A stretch of DNA of 64,000 bases, from positions 62,001 through 126,000 of the forward strand of contig NZ_AP022620.1 in NCBI RefSeq assembly GCF_010731855.1, written 5' to 3'. Both the position numbers and the translations under genes were made by a program. Positions 16,255 to 24,667 of this stretch are shown here, one piece after another. Source of the stretch: Mycolicibacterium anyangense. Lineage in GTDB: Bacteria > Actinomycetota > Actinomycetes > Mycobacteriales > Mycobacteriaceae. Numbering within the stretch: the first letter of the stretch is position 1; every line of letters begins with the position of its first letter. The notes beneath the pieces were generated by a model that had not been told where the DNA came from, did no database searches, and saw only the letters and a program-made list of their open reading frames with translations.

Positions 16255-17469
16255 CTACTTCAGCTCGGTGGACGACAACCCGAGCAACCGGCGGGCCACC
16301 ACCAGCTGCTGAATCTGCTGGGTGCCTTCGAAGATGTCCAGGATCTTCGAGTCGCGCGCCCACTTCTCCAGCAGTGTCTGCTCGGAATACCCTGTGGTTC
16401 CGGCCATTTCGACTGCCTTGAGGGTGATGTCGCTGGCCACCCTGGCGGCCTTGGCCTTGCCCATCGAGGCTTCCTTGGAGTTCGGGATCGAGTTGTCGGC
16501 CTGCCACGCCGACCGCACGGTCAGCAGGTAGCCGGCCTCCCAGTCGGCCTCCATCCGCAGGAACTCCGCCGCCGGCGCGCTCTGCGCGTGTGCCGGCTTG
16601 TCATAGTCGATCTCCACGCCGGCCTCGGCCAGCAGGGTGCGCAGTTCCTCCAGGGCGGCGCGCGCCACCCCGACGGCCATGGCGGCGACGATCGGACGGG
16701 TGTTGTCGAAGGTCTCCATCACCCCGGCGAAGCCCTTTTCGACCTGGATCTCCGGGCTGCCGAGCAGGTTGTCCTTCGGGATGCGGACGTTCTCGAAGCG
16801 GATCGCGGCGGTGTCGGAGGCCTTGATGCCGAGCTTGTGCTCGAGCCGCTCCACGGTGACGCCCGGGTACTCCCGCGGCACGATGAAGGACTTGATCGCA
16901 GCGCGGCCCTTCGACTTGTCCAGCGTCGCCCACACCACGATATGGCTGGCCCGGGATCCTGCGGTGACGTAGATCTTTTCGCCGTTGATCACATACTCGT
17001 CACCGTCGAGTACGGCTGTCGTCGAGACGGCCGCGGAGTCCGAGCCGAACGATGGTTCGGTGATGGCCATCGCCGCCCACACGTTCTTGCCGAGTCGCTC
17101 CAGCTGTTCGTCGGTGGCCACCCCGGCGATCGCGGCGTTGCCCAGGCCCTGGCGCGGCACCGAGAGCAGCAGGGCGATATCACCCCAGGAGATCTCCAAG
17201 GAGTTCAACAGCGCGGACATGTTGCCGCCGTTGACGTTTCCCTTCGGCCCGGCATCGCTGTCGCGGAAGGCGTCAGTGCCCGCGAACGATACCGTGTCGG
17301 CCTCGGAGAGCCCCTCGAACAGGGTCGCCAGGGTGTCGAGCTCGACCGGGTAGGCGTGCTCGTTGAGGTCGTACTTGCGGGAGATCGGGCGAAGCATCTC
17401 CGCGGCGGCCTGGTGTGCCATCTCGATCACGGCTTCCAGCTTGCGCGGCATTTCGAGATTGATTGCCAT
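16255..17469 (-). CDS. fadE23: Acyl-CoA dehydrogenase FadE23
   Basis: A 404-residue FAD-dependent acyl-CoA dehydrogenase starting MAINLEMPRKLEAVIEMAHQ. Signature segments are WAAMAITEPSFGSDSAAVST, EYVINGEKIYVTAGSRASHI, and the C-terminal GTTGYSEQTLLEKWARDSKI and DIFEGTQQIQQLVVARRLLG. It lies 28 bp downstream of fadE24, as in Mycobacterium tuberculosis (Rv3139-Rv3140), where the two are thought to form a heteromeric enzyme and are among genes induced by isoniazid. The substrate is not established. Its stop is immediately adjacent to the stop of the converging aldo/keto reductase gene. Confidence 0.92.
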   Translation of the reverse strand: MAINLEMPRKLEAVIEMAHQAAAEMLRPISRKYDLNEHAYPVELDTLATLFEGLSEADTVSFAGTDAFRDSDAGPKGNVNGGNMSALLNSLEISWGDIALLLSVPRQGLGNAAIAGVATDEQLERLGKNVWAAMAITEPSFGSDSAAVSTTAVLDGDEYVINGEKIYVTAGSRASHIVVWATLDKSKGRAAIKSFIVPREYPGVTVERLEHKLGIKASDTAAIRFENVRIPKDNLLGSPEIQVEKGFAGVMETFDNTRPIVAAMAVGVARAALEELRTLLAEAGVEIDYDKPAHAQSAPAAEFLRMEADWEAGYLLTVRSAWQADNSIPNSKEASMGKAKAARVASDITLKAVEMAGTTGYSEQTLLEKWARDSKILDIFEGTQQIQQLVVARRLLGLSSTELK

Positions 17470-17497
17470 GAGAGTCTTTTCCGTTCGTTAGAGGACT

Positions 17498-18880
17498 TCA
17501 GAGCACCACGACGCCCTCGGCGACGCCGATGGCCCGCAGATCGCGGTACCAGCGCTCGACCGGGTGTTCCTTGGTGTATCCGTGGCCGCCGAGCAGCTGG
17601 ACGCCGTCCAACCCGATCTGCATGGCCTTGTCGGAGCCGAATTTCTTGGCCAGGGCGGCCTCGCGGGCGAACGGCAGACCCTGCTCGGCGCGGGAGGCGC
17701 CCCGCCAGGTGATCAGCCGCAGGCCGTCGAGCTCGATGGCGATGTTGGCACACATGAACGCCACCGCCTGGCGGCGGGCGACGGGTTCCCCGAACGCTTC
17801 CCGCTCCTTGACGTAGGGGATCACGTAGTCGAGCACCGCGTGCGAGGTGCCTACCGCCAGCGCGGCCCAGCCCAGCCGCGAGAGCGCGATGGCCTCCGAG
17901 TAGTCGCTGTCAGCAGCGCCGTCCTCGCCGAGGCGAGCCGAGAGCGGGACGGTGACCTTGTCCAGTTCGACCTGGCCGAGGGCCGCGGCCCGGATTCCCA
18001 TGCTGCGGTCCGCCTTCACCGTCACCCCGGCGGTCGAGGCCTCGACAATGAACAACGCGGGCTTGCCGTTGAGTTGGGCTGCCACGATGAACAATTCGGC
18101 TTCCGCCGCGGCAGGCACCAGCGACTTGACGCCGTCGAGCCGGTAGCCGCTGGGGGTGCGCACCGCGGTGGTCTTCAGCGCGGTGGGATCGAACAACGCG
18201 TGCGGCTCGGCGATCGCGACACAGGCCTGCGGCACGTTCTCGCCGGCGAACTCCTTGAGATAGGTGGCCTGCTGGTCGGCGCTACCCCAGTGGGTCAGTG
18301 CCGAGGCCACCCCGCCCGGTGCCAGGATCGGCAGGGCCAGCCCCATGTCACCGTACGAAAGCGCCTCGGCCACAAGGGCATTGGTCACCGTGGTGCGGTG
18401 CTCGGCGATCCCGTCGAAGTCCTCCGGGACGTTGATCGCGGTGATGCCCAGCTCGGCGGCCTTGGCGATCAGATCGGCGGGGTAGGCGGCGGCCTCGTCG
18501 GCGTCGTGAGCCGCCGGACGGAGGATCTCTTCGGCGAACTCACGGACCGTCTCGACGATCATCTTCTGGTCGTCGTCGGGGGTCAGGTCGAAGTAGTCGG
18601 CCCCACTCGGGCGCAGGCGGGTGGGCTCTTTGCCCAGGCCCTGGATCTTCTTGAACTGCCGGGTGGTGGCCCCGGCGGTGGAGAAGGCCTGCTTGACGCC
18701 GTACTTCAGACCCCGGTTGAGGGGATCGCGAAGGTTGTAGCGGTCCAGGAACTCCTGGCCCAGCAGGGGAGTGATGAGCGCCAGGCCGATGTCGGTGGCA
18801 GAGCGCTTGTGCTTGTAGGTGCCGACGGCGCTGTCGCGGGCGCGGGCGCTTTTCGGCTTGGACGGAAGGGTGTTGGTCAT
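17498..18880 (-). CDS. fadE24: Acyl-CoA dehydrogenase FadE24
   Basis: A 460-residue acyl-CoA dehydrogenase with a distinctive N-terminal extension (KSARARDSAVGTYKHKRSAT, then an about 70-residue leader before DLTPDDDQKMIVETVREFAE). Core motifs are QACVAIAEPHALFDPTALKT, GYRLDGVKSLVPAAAEAELF and the C-terminal GLDGVQLLGGHGYTKEHPVE and RWYRDLRAIGVAEGVVVL. The canonical SGxSxTSxG-type loop is degenerate (AEPHALFDPT), in keeping with one subunit of a heteromeric FadE23/FadE24 pair having lost part of a complete active site. It is the first gene of the pair, with a palindromic operator upstream. Confidence 0.92.
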   Translation of the reverse strand: MTNTLPSKPKSARARDSAVGTYKHKRSATDIGLALITPLLGQEFLDRYNLRDPLNRGLKYGVKQAFSTAGATTRQFKKIQGLGKEPTRLRPSGADYFDLTPDDDQKMIVETVREFAEEILRPAAHDADEAAAYPADLIAKAAELGITAINVPEDFDGIAEHRTTVTNALVAEALSYGDMGLALPILAPGGVASALTHWGSADQQATYLKEFAGENVPQACVAIAEPHALFDPTALKTTAVRTPSGYRLDGVKSLVPAAAEAELFIVAAQLNGKPALFIVEASTAGVTVKADRSMGIRAAALGQVELDKVTVPLSARLGEDGAADSDYSEAIALSRLGWAALAVGTSHAVLDYVIPYVKEREAFGEPVARRQAVAFMCANIAIELDGLRLITWRGASRAEQGLPFAREAALAKKFGSDKAMQIGLDGVQLLGGHGYTKEHPVERWYRDLRAIGVAEGVVVL

Positions 18881-18929
18881 ATCGGCAGCCTCATAGGTGG
18901 TGGGCGGTGCTGATCACGCTGACGCCACC

Positions 18930-18953
18930 GTATCTTACTCTGGAGTAAGGTAC
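18930..18953 (-). promoter_or_regulatory. Palindromic operator upstream of fadE24
   Basis: The 16-bp perfect palindrome CTTACTCTGGAGTAAG (18934-18949) extends outward with GTA/TAC, so 22 of 24 positions are symmetric. It lies 50 bp upstream of the fadE24 start, in the short gap after the hisN-like gene, where a promoter for fadE24-fadE23 is expected. The form suits a TetR-type repressor of fatty-acid genes, but the regulator cannot be named; the nearest TetR gene is at 20111-20662. Confidence 0.6.
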
Positions 18954-18972
18954 GAAGATCCTGTTAGCTATT

Positions 18973-19767
18973 TCACACGCCGGACAGCTGCGACAGCGTC
19001 GCGTCGTGCAGCAGTCCGTTGCTCGCCACCGCGTTGCCGCCATGCGGGCCGTCGGCGCCGGCGAGGTTGGTGAACCGGCCGCCGGCCTCGCGTACCAGGA
19101 TGTCCAACGGGGCCAGATCCCACAGCTTGACCTCGGGTTCTGCGGCGATATCCACCGCGCCCTCGGCCACCAGGCAGTACGACAGGAAGTCGCCGTAACC
19201 GCGGACCCGCCACACCGCATCGGTCAGACCGATGAAGTTCTCCCGCAGCCCGAGATCGGCCCACCCGGACAGGCTCGAGAACGACAGGCTGGCCGAGGCC
19301 AGATCGGCGACTCCCGACACCGTGATCCGCCGCGGCTGCGCCTCGCCGGCGGCCGCGTAGGCGCCCAGGCCGCGCCCCGCCCACCAGCGCCGTCCCAGGG
19401 CCGGGGCGCTCACCACGCCGACCACCGGAACGCCGTCCTCCAGCAGGGCGATGAGGCTGGCCCAGATGGGCACACCGCGCACGAAGTTCTTGGTGCCGTC
19501 GATCGGGTCGATCACCCACTGTCTGCCCTGAAAGGCTGCGGTCCCGCCGTATTCCTCGCCGAGGACGGCATCGTCGGGCCGCTGCTGGGCCAGCACCGCC
19601 CGCACGTCGGCCTCGACCGCCTCGTCGGCGTCGGTCACTGGGGTCAGATCGGGTTTTGTGTCGACGCGCAGGTCCAGCGCACCGAACCGGTCCAGGGTGA
19701 TCGCATCGGCCCGCTTCGCCAGTTCCAGTGCCACTGTCAGGTCTGCCTGCACATCCTCGCCGCTCAT
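18973..19767 (-). CDS. hisN: Inositol-monophosphatase-family phosphatase, probable histidinol-phosphatase (HisN, Rv3137-type)
   Basis: A 264-residue Mg2+-dependent phosphatase of the IMPase superfamily. Metal-binding motifs are all present: [39 protein letters not shown] and [17 protein letters not shown]. The histidinol-phosphatase assignment rests on equivalence to Rv3137, which sits next to fadE24 in Mycobacterium tuberculosis; inositol monophosphatase activity is the alternative. ATG at 19765-19767 is only 23 bp from the start of the divergent small membrane protein gene. Confidence 0.88.
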   Translation of the reverse strand: MSGEDVQADLTVALELAKRADAITLDRFGALDLRVDTKPDLTPVTDADEAVEADVRAVLAQQRPDDAVLGEEYGGTAAFQGRQWVIDPIDGTKNFVRGVPIWASLIALLEDGVPVVGVVSAPALGRRWWAGRGLGAYAAAGEAQPRRITVSGVADLASASLSFSSLSGWADLGLRENFIGLTDAVWRVRGYGDFLSYCLVAEGAVDIAAEPEVKLWDLAPLDILVREAGGRFTNLAGADGPHGGNAVASNGLLHDATLSQLSGV

Positions 19768-19790
19768 GGCTGCAGTCCTACCATGGCGGC

Positions 19791-20114
19791 ATGTGGGAAT
19801 TCGCGGTGCTGCTGCTGATCATCGGGGCGTTGGTTCTGGTTCTCGGGCCACGCCTGATGCGCCGGGGTCCCCGCGGGGAGATGGCGCAGGGGACGCTGCT
19901 GGTCACCGGCGTCAGTCCGCGCCCCGACGCCGAGGGGGAGCAGTTCGTCACCATCAGCGGCGTGATCAACGGTCCCACCGTCAACGAGCATGTGGTCTAT
20001 CAGCGGATGGCCGTCGACGTGAACAGCTGGCCGACCATGGGCCAGCTCATCCCGGTGGTGTACTCGCCGAAGAATCCGGACAACTGGTTCTTCGCACCGG
20101 CCGAACCGCACTAG
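19791..20114 (+). CDS. Small membrane-anchored hypothetical protein
   Basis: A 107-residue protein with one N-terminal transmembrane helix ([20 protein letters not shown]) followed by a positively charged stop-transfer (RLMRRGPRG) and a soluble domain of beta type containing [18 protein letters not shown] and [13 protein letters not shown]. The soluble part recalls DUF3592-like domains (a pair of strands around VxYxPxNP) but I cannot assign it. A -10 motif TACCAT (19779-19784) lies exactly 7 nt before the ATG, suggesting a leaderless mRNA. Its stop TAG overlaps the converging TetR stop by three bases (CTAG). Confidence 0.8.
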   Translation: MWEFAVLLLIIGALVLVLGPRLMRRGPRGEMAQGTLLVTGVSPRPDAEGEQFVTISGVINGPTVNEHVVYQRMAVDVNSWPTMGQLIPVVYSPKNPDNWFFAPAEPH

Positions 20115-20662
20115 GGGTTCGGGGCCTCCGAACGCGCGCCGCTGAGCCGGTCGATAACGGCCAGCAGACCTTCGTCGACCTCGGCCTGCGGGTGCTGGCC
20201 GCCCAGCGTGCTGGACATCGCGTTGTGGTAGAGGCCGTCGCCGATCAGCTTGATCGCGCGGGCGGCGTCGCGGTCGCCGAGAGCCTCGTCGAGGGTGTCG
20301 AGCCACTGTTCCGAGATCTGCCTGATCGCCGCGCGGGCTCTGGGGTCACCGGCCTGCTGTAGGCGTGCGACCGCGACGAACGTCCGGTCCAGCGGGGTGT
20401 CGGCATAGTGTGAGGTGCGGATGTAGTGTCGGGCCGGTCCGTCGGCGGAGGTCCGCATCGCCTCGACGTCGTCGGCGGCCAGGGCGACCAGACGGTCGCA
20501 CAACGCCTCGGAGAGCTGGTCCTTGCTGGGGAAGTGATAGAGCAATCCGCCCTTGGACACCCCGGCCCGGGCGGCCACCGCCTCGAGGGTGGCATGACGT
20601 TCCCCGTCGACCGTGAGCACGTCGGCGTACGCATCGAGAATGCGCTCGCGCGAGGTCGTCAT
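20111..20662 (-). CDS. TetR family repressor of the adjacent MFS pump
   Basis: A 183-residue TetR protein: MTTSRERILDAYADVLTVDG, ATLEAVAARAGVSKGGLLYH and FPSKDQLSEALCDRLVALAA form the DNA-binding domain (residues about 5-55). The C-terminal ligand domain is of the type found with multidrug pumps. It is divergent from the MFS gene at 20771, and a 30-bp perfect palindrome lies between them at 20710-20739. Repression of the pump and autoregulation is the obvious model, by analogy with many TetR/MFS pairs. Confidence 0.9.
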   Translation of the reverse strand: MTTSRERILDAYADVLTVDGERHATLEAVAARAGVSKGGLLYHFPSKDQLSEALCDRLVALAADDVEAMRTSADGPARHYIRTSHYADTPLDRTFVAVARLQQAGDPRARAAIRQISEQWLDTLDEALGDRDAARAIKLIGDGLYHNAMSSTLGGQHPQAEVDEGLLAVIDRLSGARSEAPNP

Positions 20663-20709
20663 CGCGGCAAGTCTAATTCGTCGTCCACGCGTACCGCGTT
20701 ATTCGGTTT

Positions 20710-20739
20710 CCAACTGTACCGTCCGGACGGTACAGTTGG
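20710..20739. promoter_or_regulatory. 30-bp perfect palindrome, TetR operator
   Basis: The half-site CCAACTGTACCGTCC (20710-20724) is followed directly by its exact reverse complement (20725-20739), with the embedded core GTACCGTCCGGACGGTAC. It lies 47 bp upstream of the TetR start and 31 bp upstream of the MFS start. Length and perfection suggest binding of two TetR dimers, as for QacR-like operators. Confidence 0.8.
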
Positions 20740-20770
20740 AGCATCCAGAACGAGTGAGGGAGTGATACCA

Positions 20771-21988
20771 GTGCGGGCCTACATGGAGCTCATCAGAGTG
20801 CCAGGTGTGGTGGGGGTGACCGCGTCACAGCTGTTCGCGCGCCTGCCCCTGGGTCTGTTGTCGCTGGCGATTCTGTTGCACGTCCAGGACCGGACCGGGT
20901 CCTACGCGGTCGGTGGCGCTGTGGTCGCCGCGTGCAGTATCGGCGAGGCCCTGGCCATGCCCGTGACGGCCCGTCTGCTCGGACGGGTGGGCATGACGCC
21001 CATCCTGGTGACCGCGGCGCTGGTCAACGGCGTCTCGATGGCCGTGCTGGCCTTCGCCGACGCCTCCGCACCGGTGCTCATGGCGCTGGGCTTCCTGGTC
21101 GGCGCCTCGGTGCCGCCGCTGCTGCCCGCTGTCCGGGCCCTCTACCCGCAGATGGTGCCCGGTGACGGTCTGCGGGCGCTGTTCGCTCTCGACACCACCG
21201 CCCAGGAGTTGATCTGGGTGGTCGGCCCGGTCGCCGCGACCTTCCTGGCCTCGGCTGTGTCGACGTCGATCCCGCTGGTGTTCTCCGGTGCCGTCACCGT
21301 GGTCGGAACGTTGTGGTTCCTGCTCAGCGCCCGCCGTTTCCGGCCGCGGATCGCCCGCAGCGGCGCCGCGTTCGGCAAGGTCCTGACCCAGCCGTCGGTG
21401 ATCCTGGCGATGGTGGCCAGCCTGGCGCTGGTTGCCTCGTTCATGGCGCTGGAGGTCGGCGTTCTGGCCCTGTTCGGCGAGAACAAAATCTCCGCCGGAA
21501 TGGCACTTGCCGCGGCCAGCGTCGGTTCGCTGATCGGTGGCGTGGTGCTCGGCCATCGGCGCCTGGGCGTGCGCGGGTTGGTGCTCGCCCTCATGGGTGT
21601 GGCGCTGGGCACCGTGATGTTCGGCCTGGCCGACAGCTACTGGCTGCAGCTGGCCGCACTGTTCGGCTCGGGCCTGGGATTCGCCCCGGCGCTGGCGGCG
21701 CTCTACGTGATGGTTTCGCACGAGACCGATGAGGAGTCGGCCGCCGAAGCGTTCGGCTGGCTCAACAGCGGCGCTCTGGTCGGTGGTGCGATGGGTACCG
21801 CGCTGGGCGGCGTGGTCGCCGACGCCGCCGGACCGTTCGGAGTGGTCATGGCTTCCGCGGGCCTCGCCCTGGCGGCAGCGTGCACGCCGCTGATCGCTCG
21901 GGCCGCCGGACCGGTCAGCGGACTCTCGGTGACACCCAGCGTGGTCTCCGACGACGATCGGCTGTGCCGCACCAGCACGTCGGCGTAG
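20771..21988 (+). CDS. MFS transporter, probable drug efflux
   Basis: A 405-residue major facilitator with about 12 transmembrane helices. I choose GTG 20771 (MRAYMELIRVPGVVGVTASQ), with a GAGGGAG site 9 bases upstream; ATG 20783 is possible. Helix-rich blocks such as LPLGLLSLAILLHVQDRTGS, ALAMPVTARLLGRVGMTPIL and ALMGVALGTVMFGLADSYWL follow the MFS pattern. The C-terminal half includes a cytoplasmic loop SARRFRPRIARSGAAFGKVL. The divergent TetR and strong operator suggest an inducible efflux pump; the substrate is unknown. Confidence 0.88.
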   Translation: MRAYMELIRVPGVVGVTASQLFARLPLGLLSLAILLHVQDRTGSYAVGGAVVAACSIGEALAMPVTARLLGRVGMTPILVTAALVNGVSMAVLAFADASAPVLMALGFLVGASVPPLLPAVRALYPQMVPGDGLRALFALDTTAQELIWVVGPVAATFLASAVSTSIPLVFSGAVTVVGTLWFLLSARRFRPRIARSGAAFGKVLTQPSVILAMVASLALVASFMALEVGVLALFGENKISAGMALAAASVGSLIGGVVLGHRRLGVRGLVLALMGVALGTVMFGLADSYWLQLAALFGSGLGFAPALAALYVMVSHETDEESAAEAFGWLNSGALVGGAMGTALGGVVADAAGPFGVVMASAGLALAAACTPLIARAAGPVSGLSVTPSVVSDDDRLCRTSTSA

Positions 21989-21997
21989 CCGATCGTC

Positions 21998-23362
21998 CTA
22001 GCCGCGACCGATGCGCAGCATCTCCGCGACGTTGGCGATCTTCACCCGAGGCCGGCCGTGCGGTTCGCCGGCCGAGCGTTCATGGGCGTCGATGACCTGC
22101 CAGTGGTCGTCGGTCACCAGATGCGGCTGCCGTTCGGCCAACCAGGCGACGAGGTCGTCGGCGTGGTCGGGGCCGACGTCACGCAACGCCGCGCCCGCCA
22201 GATCGGCGACGAGCGTCTCGACGGTGTCCGCGGAGTCCTTCTTGTTGGACCCGATCACCCCGGAGGGTCCCCGCTTGATCCAACCGACCACGTATTCGTT
22301 GGCGCGCCCGGTGATCCGGCCCTCCTCGTGCGGGATGGTGCCGGCGGGGTCGTCGAACGGCAGGCCCGGCACCGGCACCCCGCGGTAACCCACCGCGCGA
22401 ACCACCAACGCGACGGGCAGCGTCTCGCGCTCACCGGTGTCCTTGGCCACCACCCGGCCGTCATCGGTGACGAGTTCGTTGCGCCCCAACACGATTGACT
22501 CGACTCGATCGTCGCCCAGGATCTCGATCGGTGAGGTGCGGAACCGGAACACGATGCGGCGGTTGCCCTCGTGCCGGGTGCCCTCGGCGTAGTCGCGCAG
22601 CACCTTGATGTTGGCCCGGGCCAGCTTGCCGGCCGCCTCGGCGTCCTCGTCGGTGATATCGGCGAGGTCGGCGGGGTTCACCACTACGTCCACCCCGTCG
22701 AGCTCGCCGAGCTCACGCAACTCCAGGGTGGTGAAGGTCGATTGCAGGGGACCGCGCCGGCCCAGGATCACCACCTCCTCGACGCCGCGGTCGTGCAGGC
22801 ACTTCAGGGCGTGGTCGGCGATGTCGGTGTTGGCCAGCGCCGCGGGATCGCTGACCAGAATCCGGGCGACGTCGAGTGCGACGTTGCCGACACCGACGAC
22901 GACGGCGCGGCCGCCGGAGATGTCCGGGGCCATCTCCTCGAAGTGCGGATGGGCGTTGTACCAGCCGACGAAGTCGACGGCCGCGACGCTTCCGGCCAGT
23001 TCCTCACCCGGGATGTGCAGGGCCCGGTCGGACTGGGCGCCGACCGCATAGACCACGGCGTCGTAGCGGTCGGTCAGCTCCTGCGCGCTGACGTCCTCGC
23101 CGACGGTGATGTTGCCGAAGAACCGGAACCGAGGATCGCTGGACGTCTTCTCGAACGTCTTGCTGATCGACTTGATCTTCGGGTGGTCCGGCGCCACGCC
23201 CGAGCGCACCAGCCCCCACGGGGTCGGCAACATCTCCAGCATGTCCACCCGAACGTCGGGTCCGCCGCCGGCGACGGACCCGTCGGCGAACTTCAGCAGC
23301 GAGGCCGCGGCGAAGTATCCGGAAGGGCCTGCGCCGACGATCGCGACGTAGTAAGGACGCAT
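21998..23362 (-). CDS. fprA: NADPH-ferredoxin reductase FprA
   Basis: A 454-residue adrenodoxin-reductase-type flavoprotein that transfers electrons from NADPH to ferredoxin. It starts MRPYYVAIVGAGPSGYFAAA (FAD Rossmann motif GxGxxG), then EMLPTPWGLVRSGVAPDHPK and KSISKTFEKTSSDPRFRFFG, typical of FprA. The NADP-binding segment is AVVVGVGNVALDVARILVSD and a C-terminal block GWIKRGPSGVIGSNKKDSAD is conserved. In M. tuberculosis the equivalent (Rv3106) also lies beside prfB. It is divergent from prfB with a 186-bp gap and has an AGGAAG site before its ATG. Confidence 0.95.
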   Translation of the reverse strand: MRPYYVAIVGAGPSGYFAAASLLKFADGSVAGGGPDVRVDMLEMLPTPWGLVRSGVAPDHPKIKSISKTFEKTSSDPRFRFFGNITVGEDVSAQELTDRYDAVVYAVGAQSDRALHIPGEELAGSVAAVDFVGWYNAHPHFEEMAPDISGGRAVVVGVGNVALDVARILVSDPAALANTDIADHALKCLHDRGVEEVVILGRRGPLQSTFTTLELRELGELDGVDVVVNPADLADITDEDAEAAGKLARANIKVLRDYAEGTRHEGNRRIVFRFRTSPIEILGDDRVESIVLGRNELVTDDGRVVAKDTGERETLPVALVVRAVGYRGVPVPGLPFDDPAGTIPHEEGRITGRANEYVVGWIKRGPSGVIGSNKKDSADTVETLVADLAGAALRDVGPDHADDLVAWLAERQPHLVTDDHWQVIDAHERSAGEPHGRPRVKIANVAEMLRIGRG

Positions 23363-23534
23363 TTTCGAACTTCCTGTCCGGCCCGCACTGCTCGCGAGTG
23401 GGCTGGCGCGGCGCAGTCGGGAAGCGTCGCGTCAACGTCGCGCGGCGCACATCCTGGTTACAGCAGTGATGGTAAACGCGTCAGCCCGCCGACTGCCCGG
23501 AACACCGCCGTGGATCACAACGCGCCGCCGCCGG

Positions 23535-23540
23535 TAACCT
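23535..23540 (+). promoter_or_regulatory. -10 element of prfB (leaderless candidate)
   Basis: TAACCT at 23535-23540 fits the TAnnnT consensus and ends 8 bases before the GTG at 23549, so transcription would begin at or within a base or two of the start codon. No clear Shine-Dalgarno beyond GAGGA inside this spacing is needed. The rest of the 186-bp gap from fprA shows no other obvious element. Confidence 0.5.
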
Positions 23541-23548
23541 GAGGACCC

Positions 23549-24667
23549 GTGGACCTCGATCGACAGTCTGACATCGCCGCCCTTGACACCACCTTGACCA
23601 CGGTGGAGCGAGTGCTCGACGTGGATGGGCTGCGCGCCAAGATCGAGAAGCTCGAACACGAGGCCGCCGACCCGAACCTGTGGAACGACCAGAACCACGC
23701 TCAGAAGGTCACCAGCGAGCTCTCCCACGCCCAGGGCGAGCTGCGCCGGGTGGAGGGTCTGCGTAGTCGTCTCGACGACCTTCCGGTGCTCTACGAGATG
23801 GCCGCCGAAGAGGAGGGATCCGGAGCTGCCGATGCGCTGGCCGAGGCAGATGCCGAGCTGAAGTCGCTGCAGGCCGACGTCGAGGCCATGGAAGTGCGCA
23901 CCCTGCTGTCCGGCGAGTACGACGAGCGCGAGGCCGTCGTCACCATTCGGTCCGGTGCGGGCGGTGTCGATGCCGCCGATTGGGCCGAGATGCTGATGCG
24001 GATGTACATCCGCTGGGCCGAGCAGCACAAGTACCCGGTCGAGGTGTTCGATACGTCCTACGCCGAGGAGGCCGGGATCAAGAGCGCCACCTTCGCCGTG
24101 CACGCCCCGTACGCCTACGGCACGCTCTCGGTCGAGCAGGGCACCCACCGGCTGGTGCGGATCAGCCCGTTCGACAACCAGAACCGGCGTCAGACGTCGT
24201 TCGCCGATGTCGAGGTGCTGCCGGTCGTGGAGACCACCGACCACATCGAGATCCCGGAAACCGACCTGCGCGTCGACGTCTACCGCTCCAGCGGACCCGG
24301 CGGGCAGTCGGTCAACACCACCGACTCGGCTGTTCGACTCACCCACATCCCCACCGGTATCGTGGTGACCTGCCAGAACGAGAAGTCGCAGCTGCAGAAC
24401 AAGGTCTCCGCGATGCGCGTGCTCCAAGCCAAACTGCTAGAACGTAAGCGTCTGGAAGAGCGCGCCGAGATGGACGCCCTCAAGAGCGACGGCGGCAGTT
24501 CCTGGGGCAACCAGATGCGCTCCTATGTTCTGCACCCCTACCAAATGGTCAAGGATCTGCGTACCGAATACGAGGTCGGCAATCCTGGGGCGGTACTGGA
24601 TGGGGACATCGACGGGTTCCTCGAGGCGGGGATCCGGTGGCGTAACCGGCGAGATGACGACGAATAG
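23549..24667 (+). CDS. prfB: Peptide chain release factor 2
   Basis: RF2 (372 residues) recognises UGA and UAA and triggers peptide release on the ribosome. The codon-recognition tripeptide SPF is present in [16 protein letters not shown] and the catalytic GGQ in [20 protein letters not shown]. The N-terminal coiled domain begins [20 protein letters not shown]. The reading frame is continuous, so it lacks the programmed +1 frameshift found in many bacterial prfB genes. It starts at GTG 23549 and its last 14 bp overlap the next gene. The downstream order (mscS-like, proline-rich, ftsE, ftsX, smpB) is conserved in mycobacteria. Confidence 0.96.
   Translation: MDLDRQSDIAALDTTLTTVERVLDVDGLRAKIEKLEHEAADPNLWNDQNHAQKVTSELSHAQGELRRVEGLRSRLDDLPVLYEMAAEEEGSGAADALAEADAELKSLQADVEAMEVRTLLSGEYDEREAVVTIRSGAGGVDAADWAEMLMRMYIRWAEQHKYPVEVFDTSYAEEAGIKSATFAVHAPYAYGTLSVEQGTHRLVRISPFDNQNRRQTSFADVEVLPVVETTDHIEIPETDLRVDVYRSSGPGGQSVNTTDSAVRLTHIPTGIVVTCQNEKSQLQNKVSAMRVLQAKLLERKRLEERAEMDALKSDGGSSWGNQMRSYVLHPYQMVKDLRTEYEVGNPGAVLDGDIDGFLEAGIRWRNRRDDDE

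Noticed and set aside
16588..18913. Long plus-strand open frames (374 and 449 residues) opposite fadE23 and fadE24
   Set aside because: Shadow frames of two complete acyl-CoA dehydrogenases.
23549..24667. Programmed frameshift in prfB
   Set aside because: The frame is uninterrupted from the GTG start through GGQ; no internal TGA shift site is present.
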